Origin: Nephromyces sp. MM_2019
Lineage: Eukaryota > Apicomplexa > Aconoidasida > Nephromycida
Direction of reading: 5' to 3'
NCBI GenBank assembly: GCA_015657535.1
Contig: JADHZB010001958.1
Coordinates: 1-64,000 of the forward strand
Length of the DNA stretch: 64,000 bases
Of the stretch, positions 1 through 11,700 are shown piece after piece; position 1 is the first letter of the stretch; the number at the start of each line of letters is the position of its first letter. The notes below the pieces were generated by a model. That model was given only the letters and a program-made list of their open reading frames with translations. It was not told where the DNA came from and did not search any database. The position numbers and the translations under genes were made by a program.

Positions 1-371
1 ATACACACACACATTATTAATACATGTAAACACATATATTCATGTACACACACACACACATGATTACTATATGTATACACACACATACACACACATTAAT
101 ACATACACATACACATTATTAATACATGTAAACGCATATATTCATATACACACACTTTAATACATATACATTAAAACACGTTATTAATATATATATATTA
201 ATATACACACATGGTGAAATTTATACATATTGAGACAGATATCTAAATATATATTTATAGTCAAATGAATTACACATTTACAAAGTGTAGTGATAATGGG
301 ATATATAATAATGTATGTGTGTATGTATTTAATTGTGTAATATGTGTGTGTGTGTGTAAAAGTTATCAAAC

Positions 372-1515
372 CTGTGCGTCAGGCCCAAAGGCCCATATTG
401 AACGAGCAGCCAGTACATCCCAATCATAATTTGAAGTAAAATAATCACCTAATTTCCTATTAAAATAGTGTGTGTGATATGTGTGTGTGATATGTGTGTG
501 TGATATGTGTGTGTGATATGTGTATATGATATATGTATATGCTATATGTATATGCTGTGTGTATGATATGTGTATATGATATGTGTATATGATATGTGTA
601 TATGATATATGTATATGCTATGTGTATATGCTGTGTGTATATGATATGTGTGTATGCTATGTGTATATGATATGTGTATATGATATGTGTGTATGCTATG
701 TGTATATGATATGTGTATATGCTATGTGTATATGCTATATGTATATGCTATGTATATGATATATGTATATGCTATGTGTGTATGCTATGTGTATATGTTA
801 TGTGTATATGCTATGTGTGTATGCTATGTGTATATGCTATGTGTGTATGTTATGTGTATATGCTGTGTGTATATGATATGTGTGTATGCTATGTGTATAT
901 GATATGTGTGTATGCTATGTGTATATGATATGTGTATATGATATATGTATATGATATGTGTATATGCTATGTGTATATGCTATGTGTGTATGTTATGTGT
1001 ATATGCTATGTGTGTATGCTATGTGTATATGATATGTGTGTATGTTATGTGTATATGCTATGTGTGTATGCTATGTGTATATGATATGTGTATATGCTAT
1101 GTGTATATGATATGTGTGTATGTTATGTGTATATGATATGTGTGTGTATGTGGTCTATGTGTATATGTGTATTTGAAAACACATATCAAACCTTTTTTCC
1201 CAATCTTGACTGACAAGGCCCTTTTCAATATCCTCAGAAATACCTATAATTTTATGAGTGCACACATAAAGATTATTACACATATTGAGTAAACAAATAT
1301 TTACACACACCCATATATATATAGATGGATAGATTTCCACACACATATAAATATACACATTAATAATTTTCAACACACACACACACACACACCTTTTTCA
1401 AGTGGTTCAGCTGTCATATATAATTTATTTTTTTTATTGGGTGTTTCTGAAAAACATTTTAATACAGACGTTTGGATAACTGTCTCACAAAATTGAACAA
1501 CAGGGTCGGCCACCT

Positions 1516-1571
<56 letters not shown>

Positions 1572-3268
1572 GAATACTAAATCGCATCATACTATATATA
1601 CACACACTTTATAGAGTATATATTAATCACACACACACTCACTCTATATATATACAAAAGAAATTTTTTTAATTTTCATAGTTAATCAACAACAACTCTA
1701 TCTACATATATATATTCACTCTCCTTCATACATACAGATATACAGAAACTCCCCCACACACACTACAGAAACACACACACTATAAACACCATATATCCCT
1801 ACACCATATATCCCTACACCATATATCCCTACACCATGTACCTACACACTACACACACAATAAACACAATACATCCTCCTACACCCCCCCACCTTCCTAC
1901 ACACACAACACACAACACACAACACACAACACACACACACACACACACACACACAACACACACACACACATACACACACACATACACACACATACACACA
2001 CATACACATACACACACCTTAATATCTAAATCACCATAGAGTTTACGTAAATCATGGAGTAAACAATCCATATAAATTTCCCCTGTGCCTAGTATAACAT
2101 GTTCACCACTTTCTTCAACTTTTGTGTGTGCAAGTGGATAAGATTTGTCGATTTTTCTGAGGCCTTCCAACATTTTGGGGAGTTCAGAAGGGTTGAGTGG
2201 TTCACAGGCAATTTGTATAACACTAGATGTGTTAAATTTCATAGGTTTAAATATATCAACTTCTTCATGATGATCTATATTGGTGATTGTAGCTGTTTTT
2301 TTTACACACACATCTATACCACCTATTAATACCCAATTACCTGCAGAAGCCTGATTAATTTCAACTCTATAACGGCCTTCATATATCCATAAATGTGTAA
2401 TTTCACGTATAACCATATCTTCATCATCATCTAAACTAAAATTTTCACCTAAAACTTTAACACGTTGTCCCTTATGTATTGTACCACACATAACTCTACC
2501 CAATACATCAAATGTCTGACAATCTGGACGATGATAATTCTTTGTTGTACATATCATTAGATATTCTTTATCTGTACCTAATCTCTCCATTGTGTGTGCA
2601 ATCGGTGTATTTAAATCACCTGAATATAAATGATGTGTCTTACACACTGCATTCTCCTTGGGTGATTTTATATACTTTACAACCATATCTACAAATGCAC
2701 ACGCATTTCCAAAAAATAATTTGCACACCTTCCTTAATAAACTTGCCGTATCCAACCTATAATCTTCCCTTCTCAACACTATATTTAACTATGAATATAA
2801 AAAGAGGTTAAGTGTGTGTGTGTGTTGTGTGTGTGTGTGTAGTGTGTGTGTGTGTAGTGTGTGTGTAGTGTGTGTGTGTGTGTTGTGTGTGTGTGTGTAG
2901 TGTGTGTGTAGTGTGTGTGTGTGTAGTGTGTGTGTGTGTAGTGTGTGTAGTGTGTAGTGTGTAGTGTGTGTGTAGTGTGTGTGTAGTGTGTAGTGTGTAG
3001 TGTGTAGTGTGTGTGTAGTGTGTAGTGTGTAGTGTGTGTGTAGTGTGTGTGTGTAGTGTATATATAGTGCAGTGTAGTCTATATATATATAGTATAGTGT
3101 TTAAAAATATATATAGTGATGTGTGTGGTAGGGGAAGGAAAGATTTGCAGTCAAGTGTGTGTGAAAGTTGAATGAAGTGAGGTGTGTGTATGTGTTATAT
3201 AATGGATTAATGGATTAGAGGTATATATGGATATGAATGTATAATAAATATTAGGGAGATGTGTAATT

Positions 3269-3302
<34 letters not shown>

Positions 3303-5689
3303 TGTGTGTGAAATGTGTATAAATATACCTCAGAAAGTGTAGCATCTAGTGATTCTTGTTCTTCACCAATAATGTGTGAAAATAATTTATAAAGAGGCTC
3401 TAAAATAAATTGAACAAATGTGCGTGGTGTATTTTCACTGTGAGGGATTTTGTTAAATCTTCGTGTCTCCTTATTAAAAAATACATCTCCCCATAAACAC
3501 CTATAATGTGTGTGTATATATAGAGTGTGTGGATATATAGAGTGTGTGGATATATAGAGTGTGTGGATATATAGAGTGTGTGTATATATAGAGTGTGTGG
3601 ATATATAGAGTGTGTGTATATATAGAGTGTGTGGATATATAGAGTGTGTGGATATATAGAGTGTGTGTATATAGAGTGTGTGGATATATAGAGTGTGTGT
3701 ATATAGAGTGTGTGTATATATAGAGTGTGTGGATATATAGAGTGTGTGTATATAGAGTGTGTGGATATATAGAGTGTGTGTATATAGAGTGTGTGTATAT
3801 ATAGAGTGTGTATAAATACGTACAAATATATATATGTACGTATGTATGTAGAGTGCGTATAAATACGTACAAATATATATATGTACGTATGTATGTAGAG
3901 TGTGTATAAATACGTACAAATATATATATATATATATATACGTGTATATGTAGAGTGCATAGAATTATATACATATTGATATATATATATATATATATGT
4001 GTGTATAAGTTTGTATACATATACATAAATATGTGTGTGTAACATACTGTATAAATCCTTCAATATGATGATAGGGTATATTATAGGAAGAATAATAAAT
4101 TTCTGCAAATGATTTCAACGTAAAACAAAAATAATTTTTCCCTGAGGCAAATGCAACATTGCCTTTGGTAGGGGAAATAATAATAGGTTCAAGGCCCATC
4201 ATTGATGAATATTTCTCAATAACAGTGTTAACCTGTGTGTATAAAAATGTGTATGTGTGTGTGTGGGTTGTGGGTGGGGGGGGGAGGGGTGTATGTGTGT
4301 GAAGATGTGATTATATATATTTGTATGTATATATAAAGGTATAGATATATGTCTATGAAAGTGTAAGGAATGTACTAAATATATATATATGTTAGGAAGT
4401 GTATAATAGTTTATGTGAATAATGTATATAAACCAAGGGATCATTATTTAAGGTGTGTATATACAAGTGAGTTTACCAAGTGATGATATATCAATATATA
4501 TAAACCATTATAAATTTAAAAACATACATCAATATATATCTACATATATTTACACCCTCATATATATATATATATATCATACTCCTTTAATATCCAAAAA
4601 AACATACTTTATACACCCAAATACACACCACTCCAATACATACATTATACACCCAAATACACACCACTCCAATACATACATTATACACCCAAATACACAC
4701 CACTCTAAATACATACTTTATACATCCCAATACATATTTTATAAACCCAAATACACGCTCCCTACCCCTCCCCCCATACACACACACACCTCCTTGATAG
4801 TATGTCGAATCTTGTGATAGGCATCATTGGGGGGTATACGTAATTCAAGGATAAGTCGATCAATAGAGTTAATAATAATGAGTAGGTCTAATTTTTCTTG
4901 GACTGCATGTCTAATTAAATTTTCAGTGTTTGACATAACGCCTTCTAATGCATCAACAATAATAATAGCACCATCACATATCCTCATAGCTGCAGTACAC
5001 TCATCAGAGAAACACACATGTCCAGGTGTGTCAAAAATATTAAATAAATAAGATTTAGATTGGCTGTCTTGAAATATGAGTGACATAGGTACAGATTTGA
5101 TAGAAAGTCCTCTTTGTTGTTCATCTTCACGTGTGTCTGTATACCTTTGGAGGTGTGTAAGATTGTCTTGACCCTTTGGACGAATGTGGGTCTCCTTTAC
5201 AAGCATATCTAAGAATGTTGTCTTGCCATGATGTAAATGACCTAATAAACATATATTCCTAATTAAATTTGGTTTATTCATCATCATAGATAAGAAATCA
5301 AATGAGAAGGTTGTATTGGGCATTTCTTTCTCAAGGAGGTCAAAATTCTTTGTTACTATCGGTGCAATAATGGGTACAGTAATGGGCTGTGTGTCTTCCT
5401 CCTGAACAATTGTCTCTGCCTCTGGGTATACCTCACTTGCCTCCGGATAATATACCTTCTCTTCATGCGGAACTATAGACCTATCTGCTGCTAAAGTTTG
5501 CACACTTGTTGAATCTATATTAATGAGGCCTGGGTGTGTAATTGTAGGTTGTATACCATTATTGTATGTATCTTCATCTTCATCCAATTCAACTTCCTCC
5601 TCCTCATCTTTTTCATCATCAAACTCTGTTATATCCAAATCTGGGCCAATGTAATTACCAAATTCATCATATAACTCTGACTCATCCAT
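372..5689 (-). CDS. EFTUD2: U5 snRNP GTPase Snu114/EFTUD2 (3' end outside window)
   Basis: EF-G/EF-2-like GTPase of the U5 snRNP and tri-snRNP that governs spliceosome activation and disassembly in the nucleus. Exons on the reverse strand: 5689-4790, 4232-4048, 3500-3329, 2788-2018, 1513-1393, 1243-1192, 456-372. All junctions are GT-AG and frames join exactly; the gene continues past the left edge. The start is fixed by the family N-terminus [17 protein letters not shown] followed by an acidic stretch. Motifs seen: G1 GHLHHGKT, G3 DTPGH, then [28 protein letters not shown] and [10 protein letters not shown], all in family order and spacing. The G4 motif reads NSID instead of NKID. Six complete introns measure 557, 547, 540, 504, 149 and 735 nt, and nearly all carry simple or tandem repeats, unlike the ~60-nt introns elsewhere in the window. 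Identity is very secure; the C-terminal third is not visible. Confidence 0.96.
467..1160. repeat. 13-nt minisatellite inside an EFTUD2 intron
   Basis: More than 45 degenerate copies of a ~13-nt unit of the form gatatgtgtatat, with ctatgtgtatat and gtgtgt variants. It fills almost all of the 735-nt intron between exons 1243-1192 and 456-372. Both flanking exons are intact and in frame. Overlapping open frames here (repeats of M-C-V-Y) are translations of the repeat, not genes. Confidence 0.92.
1515..2016. repeat. Intronic (CA)n, (TA)n and CA-rich tracts
   Basis: The 504-nt EFTUD2 intron 2017-1514 holds a (TA)n run at about 1531-1568, CA-rich sequence, a short 'ccctacaccatatat' triplication near 1795-1836 and a long (CA)n tract at about 1903-2016 that abuts the exon donor site. 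Confidence 0.85.
2808..3300. repeat. Intronic (TG)n/tgtag array plus (AT)n
   Basis: The 540-nt EFTUD2 intron 3328-2789 contains about 250 bp of tgtgtgtag-type units (2811-3058) and an (AT)n run at about 3271-3299. The unit differs from those of the neighbouring introns. Confidence 0.85.
3505..3935. repeat. Intronic 13-17-nt satellite plus 47-nt tandem repeat
   Basis: The 547-nt EFTUD2 intron 4047-3501 carries about twenty copies of a gtgtgtggatatataga unit (17 nt, with 13- and 15-nt length variants) from about 3505 to 3810. Two to three copies of a 47-nt unit follow to about 3935, starting gagtgcgtataaatacgtac. The strong donor gtatgt and acceptor tatag at the intron ends are intact. Confidence 0.9.
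4605..4725. repeat. Intronic 36-nt tandem repeat
   Basis: The 557-nt EFTUD2 intron 4789-4233 contains about 3.5 copies of a 36-nt CA-rich unit beginning ttatacacccaaatacacac. On the + strand this array is C/A-rich, the opposite sense to the G/T-rich arrays in the other introns. Confidence 0.88.
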
Positions 5690-6007
5690 TTTTATATATA
5701 TATATATAAATATTGGGAGGTGTGTATGGAGAGGGGGGGAAGGGGGTGTATATATAGAGAGGTGTTTTTGTGGGGTATATATATATATATATATAGTGGG
5801 GTTTGGTAAAAGGGTGAAGTGAGGAGGGGGATGTATATTTATGTGTTAGGAGATGTATATGTGTATATGTTTAAGTTTAATAAGGTGTGTGTATTTATGT
5901 GTGTGTGTGAGAAAGTGTGTTGGGAGGTGTGTGTGTGTCTGTGTATATTAGATGATGTATATATATGTTTTAGGAGGTATATTTATGTGTGTAAGCTTTA
6001 AGAGATG

Positions 6008-6038
<31 letters not shown>

Positions 6039-6691
6039 GTTTTATGAGGTATATGTGTATGTGTATTAAGAGTAGTATATGATGAATGAGGAATAAGGCT
6101 AGATGAGTATTGTGTGTGTTATTAATATATATATTTCTAATTACTTGTTAACAAGTATACGTGTGTAGGTATTTGTGATATATATCATTGATATATGTAG
6201 GTATCTAGTATATCTGATGTATGTGTATTTATGTGTGTGTAGGTTTCACTGATATATATATGTCTAAATGTGTGTTTGAGTATATGATGTGTTTAGAGGT
6301 ATGCTATATGTATAATGTGTATTATTTATATGATGCGTCGTTGTGTGTGATGTGTATATATATCAATTTGTGTAGAGGGCAGGTAGGTAGGTAACCTTAA
6401 TATGTAGATGTGAAACACTTATGAGAGAGTGTTGTGTTGTTATAAGTTAATGAAAATTGTTTTAGAGAATGTTATTAGATTTAACCAATCAATTATACAC
6501 ACACATAATTCGAGTTAAAATAAATTAAATAATAAATTTATAAATACATATACATTTACAATTTTCTACATATATTGATATATAAATTGTTACACAATTT
6601 CATAAAAAATACTTTGAAAAGTAATACAATATTATCAAATCAAATTAATTATAATTATTTTACTATTCATTGATTAATCCGTCTTAAGTTG

Positions 6692-6729
<38 letters not shown>

Positions 6730-7673
6730 TTACACATTTACCATATATTTATCATTCACCAACTCATACACACATTAATTATTTATTTATCCTTTACCAA
6801 TTTATACACACATTTATTATATAAATATCATTTACCAGTTCATATATACATTTATTATATAATTATTATTTACCAATTCACACACATTTATTATTTATTT
6901 ATCCTTTACCAATTTATACACACATTTATTATATAAATATCATTTACCAGTTCATATATACATTTATTATATAATTATTATTTACCAATTCACACACATT
7001 TATTATTTATTTATCCTTTACCAATTTATACACACATTTATTATATAAATATCATTTACCAGTTCATATATACATTTATTATATATATAATTATCATTTA
7101 CCAATTCATACACACATTTATTATATATTTATCATTCTCCAAATAACACACATACTTATTATATACTTATTGTTCATCAAATTATACAATAACATACTTT
7201 TATCAACTTTTACATTACACATACGATTTGATCCTCCCTTTTTTTTAATATATCTTACCACAATAATAAATTAAATTCACAGATTGCATAAATATAAATA
7301 TCATACATATATATCACACACAATCAGATACATATATCAGATATACACTCATTTTAAATTCACATATTTTATCTGCATGCACAACATACATTTAATTAAT
7401 CATTTTTAAAATACATATACACACTAAACATATACCTTTCATATTTTAAAGGCCCATATATATACTAAAATTATATTTCTAAACATCAAAATAAAATTAT
7501 ATAAACTGCTACATTATTACATTGCAACTTCTAAACTTTGCAATTACAAACATTTTTGGAAACATTTTTATAACATCAAAGTATTTTAAACACAAGTTAT
7601 TATAATAATTATTTTGTATTTATTGTATTAATTATTAAAAATAACAAATATAAATGCTTTCCAAATCACTTTG

Positions 7674-7708
<35 letters not shown>

Positions 7709-8365
7709 ATTTTGTGTTTATTTGTTAGGAATATATATATACATATAAGCTATAGTTGTGTATATTTAATACAAAATATTAAACTTGAAAACTTTTAGGC
7801 ATTAGTTGAAACAAAAATAAAACAAATGTGTATAAATGAATTGTTTATAATATTTTATTTATTGTGGATGTTTTTTAGTGAAATAATCAATATGTTGTTG
7901 AGCTACATTTAATCAAATTATTTTTAAAATGTTTAAGAAAATGATGTGTTTATATTGCAAAATTTCTAAAATTTTGTGTTCAAAATCTACGAAATTACAT
8001 TTTCTTAGTACATCTTTATAAGAGCATTAAATAATTATTAAATGAAATCTTCTTTAATTTATTTTTAATTAAAGCTATAACTTATATTCGCATATCTATC
8101 CAATATTATCTTTGTTTTCATTTTAGTTTATAACATAGGTCAAATAAATAAACAAATGTTGAGTTTTAATAATTAAATCAATTTAGATGAGACATGTGTA
8201 ATAGTTATTTTATTCATATGCTTGAATATAAATATATAGATGCTAGCATGACCTTCACAATTATATTACAATAAAATTAATAGATAAGGCAGATGGCTGC
8301 ACAGCTGTAAAGAACATAAGTAAGCTCTAGATATAGTAGTTAGAAATTGTATTAAACCATTCGTA
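5690..8365. other. Gene-free repeat-rich spacer
   Basis: No coding exon was recognised. 5690-6400 is G/T-rich simple sequence with several (AT)n runs, and should hold the EFTUD2 promoter. About 6400-8300 becomes strongly AT-rich, with (AT)n runs near 6695-6725 and 7676-7706 and the 112-bp repeat listed separately. Short open frames here are low-complexity translations. Confidence 0.6.
6770..7110. repeat. ~112-bp tandem repeat, about three copies
   Basis: The motif atttatttatcctttacc recurs at about 6783, 6895 and 7007, a period of about 112 bp. Each copy is built of ~28-bp submotifs of the type catttattat...tttaccarttca. Copies are nearly identical, which suggests recent amplification. No transposon ends or coding capacity are visible. 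Confidence 0.8.
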
Positions 8366-8439
8366 GCCCTCGTGGCGCAACTGGATAGCGCGTTGGACTT
8401 CTAATCCAAAGGTTGTGGGTTCGATTCCCGCCGGGGGTA
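8366..8439 (+). tRNA. tRNA-Arg (anticodon TCT)
   Basis: A complete cloverleaf can be drawn. The acceptor GCCCTCG pairs with CGGGGGT (two G-U pairs, one of them the first pair), with discriminator A. The D-arm is GCGC-AACTGGATA-GCGC. The anticodon arm is TTGGA-CTTCTAA-TCCAA with TCT at the anticodon position. The T-arm is GTGGG-TTCGATT-CCCGC. No intron and no encoded CCA. A T6 run two bases downstream is a normal RNA polymerase III terminator. It reads AGA codons, which are common in the AT-rich genes around it. Confidence 0.96.
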
Positions 8440-8440
8440 C

Positions 8441-8448
8441 ATTTTTTA
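8441..8448 (+). terminator. Pol III oligo-T terminator of tRNA-Arg
   Basis: Six consecutive T residues directly after the tRNA 3' end, as expected for RNA polymerase III termination. Confidence 0.75.
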
Positions 8449-8757
8449 TACCCCTTAAAATCACATTTATTTGCTTTTGTGCTATTCTTCCCGACAACCT
8501 ATTAAATGTATCTTTAACCCTTAAACCACACAAGTTTTAATCAGTAAAAAAAGACGAATATCTATATAAAATCGTAATGATAAATATTGTTATAATATCA
8601 ACCCCGACTTAAACAATCTAAATTGGAACTTTATTAATTTCAAGAATTGCTTTTAAATTATATAAATTATATAATTGAGTCAAATGGCCATTATTTAATG
8701 CTTAGAATAATAGTCTAAAAAATTTTAACTTTAGGATTAGAATTATATTTTTTCAAA

Positions 8758-11700
8758 ATGGAGAACACAATACTTGCATACGGCTCACAAGTCTTGAGAA
8801 AAACAAACTCTGAAAAAATTAGTATAGGAAGAGTTTTAGTCCCAGCCGAAGGAGGGAATGTGATAACTGAAATAAAAACTGATGAACAAGTTCAAGCTTC
8901 AAAATTTAAGGATGGAAGTGAGTATTTACTCTCACTAGTGCCTCAACGTGAGCTCGAAGCTTTAGATAAAGATGCTTTGGGAAGGTATTTGAGAGTTAAA
9001 ATTGGGATAATGTGTAAATTCTTGTATAATTATTTAATCCAGGCCAAGTATAGGATATATAGGAAATCTTGATGACTTGATACTTTCAGAGATAAAAAGC
9101 GACATGATGGTATTGCATCATCTTCAATTAAGATTTCAAGACAAACATACGCATACTATGTGCGGAAAAATTGTGATTACCATAGTGTCACCAGAGGAAC
9201 GAGGGAGATATGTTAAAGAAGAATTTGATAGGCAAAATTATATCAGGTATTTATTCCAACCATTGCATGAGTTGGAGCCGCATCCATTTACATGTGCCAG
9301 AAGAGCACACGAGTCACTTATTGTGAGAGATAAGGATCAGGTCATTATGGTTATGGGAGAAATGGGTGCATCTCATCAATATACTGCTGTAGCGTTATTG
9401 AAATTTTTAACAGAATTATCTTTTAATAAGTCTGAGAAGGTAACAATCACTCATTTTTTAACCAAAAACACATTTTTGTCGTTGTGTCGAGTTAGATATC
9501 AAGCACCGAAACTGGATTGCCTCAAAAACTTGATAGTGCACTTCGTATTTCTGACAGTTTTATGATATACGCTGAAGGGTTCCAAAAATTGAATTTCGGG
9601 CATATCTTATATTCTATACATTTTGATAACTCACAAAGGCTTTCTGGTTTGACATTATGGCAAGATATATTAAATATGCCAGAGAAGTACGCAAAGAAAA
9701 TTTACAAATGTTGAGAATTTCATTTATGTTTAATTATATATAGCCTTCAGATATCTCATAAAACAAGAAACCCTAAGATTCCTTTGCCAAATATTTTTTA
9801 TTTTGTTTTATATGGGATCCATGCGGATCCGGAAAATGAGTATTACCGGGAGTCCTTTCTTAAATCTGTTGATGCTACAGCATTATTAAAATTTATACCT
9901 ATTTCAAGCTTCCCCTATGAAAGAGTCCAAAAATTGGCTCTCGAGCAGGTTATTTTTTATTTCATATCCTAAAACAATGAATTACTAGTTTCTTATTCTA
10001 ACTCCAAAGCTTATACAAGATTTCAAAACAATTGGGTTTTCAACATCTGAAATTTCAAGTTTTATCCGGGTAATTTGTACAATTCTTGTCGCAGGTAATA
10101 TATATATTATAATGAACTAAATTATCAACTAATTAAATAACATTTATAAATTTTAAGATACTTTTTCACAAATGAAAAAGCTAAAACAAATGGGATTACT
10201 AGGGAAAGGAATGACCGATAAAGTTCAAGTTATAGTAAATGGACCTGCTGGACCTTATTTGGTAGAAGAAGATATTTATCTACTTGCTGGACAAGATGTT
10301 GGAAATTTGGTAATAATCATTTAATAGGGTGCTAACCTAATTTTTAAGATTTTGAACAGAATTTTTAATCTACGTGCTCTCAGCTAGCAAAATTGCTTGG
10401 CATAGAACTTGCTGAATTAGAGTCCGCACTAGCAGCCTCACAAGAAATTATTGAAGACCTTAGTAATCAGCTTTATTTCCGCATTTATTGTTGGCTTTTC
10501 CAAAAATTCAACAACTATCTTAACCCTAACAAAAGTTACCAAAATCATAGGTACATTAAATATTATTAAAAACACTATAAATTCTCAAATTGATAAAAAT
10601 CGATTCTGTAAGGAAAATTGATATCATTTGCAACTTGGGATATGATTTCTCTACTTGGAATCCAGAATTCAGTTTTTTGAATATGTTAAGAAATTTTCAA
10701 GAAGACTTTTTCAGAGAAAAATTTGCACATTTTTCCTTTGGAAAAGGTACCCCAATAAACTTGATACCTTAAATTGGAAACAAAAGGCTATATATATTCA
10801 GATGAGCAATTATTTGCTAAAGAAAAGGTCAAATACAATGAGAAATTTGATGAAATTGGGAGGACTTTCAAAGATAATATATTTACTCTGGAGAAATTTT
10901 TACCTTTTCTTATCCATCTTCACCATGGAGAAGTTAATACTAAGGCTGAAGAATTAGAATTTTCGTCAGACTCTTGCCAAAGAATTAAATCTTTACTCAA
11001 TGAAGTATGATTAATCATATATTTGAAAATCATAAATCAATTTTTAACTTAAGTATTCATGTATACCATTCCAAATTTTTAGTGGAAACCAGATATTTAT
11101 AATCAAGAAATTTCAAGTAACAAGTTATACATACCAGAGTGAAACCTATGAACCATTAGGTCTTACAATTCTCTGAACTCAACTTTCAAATTTCAGGAGA
11201 CTTAGAAAAGAATCAATTTCATTTCTGTCATAGTAATCACTTGGTCACTTATGACACTTCAGAATTTTTAAAAAGGGATACCACATTTAACTTTAACAAT
11301 GGTAATATTTAAATTATTTAAGCTTGGTCTACTTTTTAAACTTTCCTGAAATTAATTCTTCTTCAAATTTCATTATAGAGGAATACAATCTTCTAAAATT
11401 ATCAAAAGCAGAGATCTACCAGCAACTACTAAATGATGAGGAATTACCACATAACAAAAAAAAATTTTTCCAATCCTGTTTGGTTTTGCAATCAATAGTT
11501 AATGGCAATTTTGAAGATCCAGAAGTAAAAAAGTTAAATTAATGATGACAAAAAGACTAAAAAAATATCTTAAATTAAATTTCTTCAGGATAAAGCCTAT
11601 CATCAATTTATCGTTGATATAAATAGCTTTAACGTTTTAGAACATGGTTTTGAATCCTTCAATTCGTTACATGGTTCAATGGTTTCCGTAGTAGAGAGTA

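Noticed and set aside
687..1136. Long open frames of repeated M-C-V-Y units
   Set aside because: Pure translation of the 13-nt intronic minisatellite; several frames are open at once because the unit lacks stops.
3251..4202. Reverse-strand frames of Y-I-H-T-L repeats that seem to fuse with EFTUD2 exons
   Set aside because: They read through intron arrays into true exons; splicing at tatag and gtatgt gives the conserved protein instead.
463..4725. CRISPR-like arrays
   Set aside because: Units are contiguous with no unique spacers, and the host gene is a eukaryotic spliceosome gene.
1..6400. Telomeric or subtelomeric end signalled by TG-rich repeats
   Set aside because: No TTTAGGG or TTTTAGG-type telomere units; the arrays lie inside introns of a conserved gene.
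8327..8533. Reverse-strand open frame containing PPAGIEPTTFGLEVQRAIQLRHEG
   Set aside because: It is the antisense translation of the tRNA-Arg gene, a well known spurious protein.
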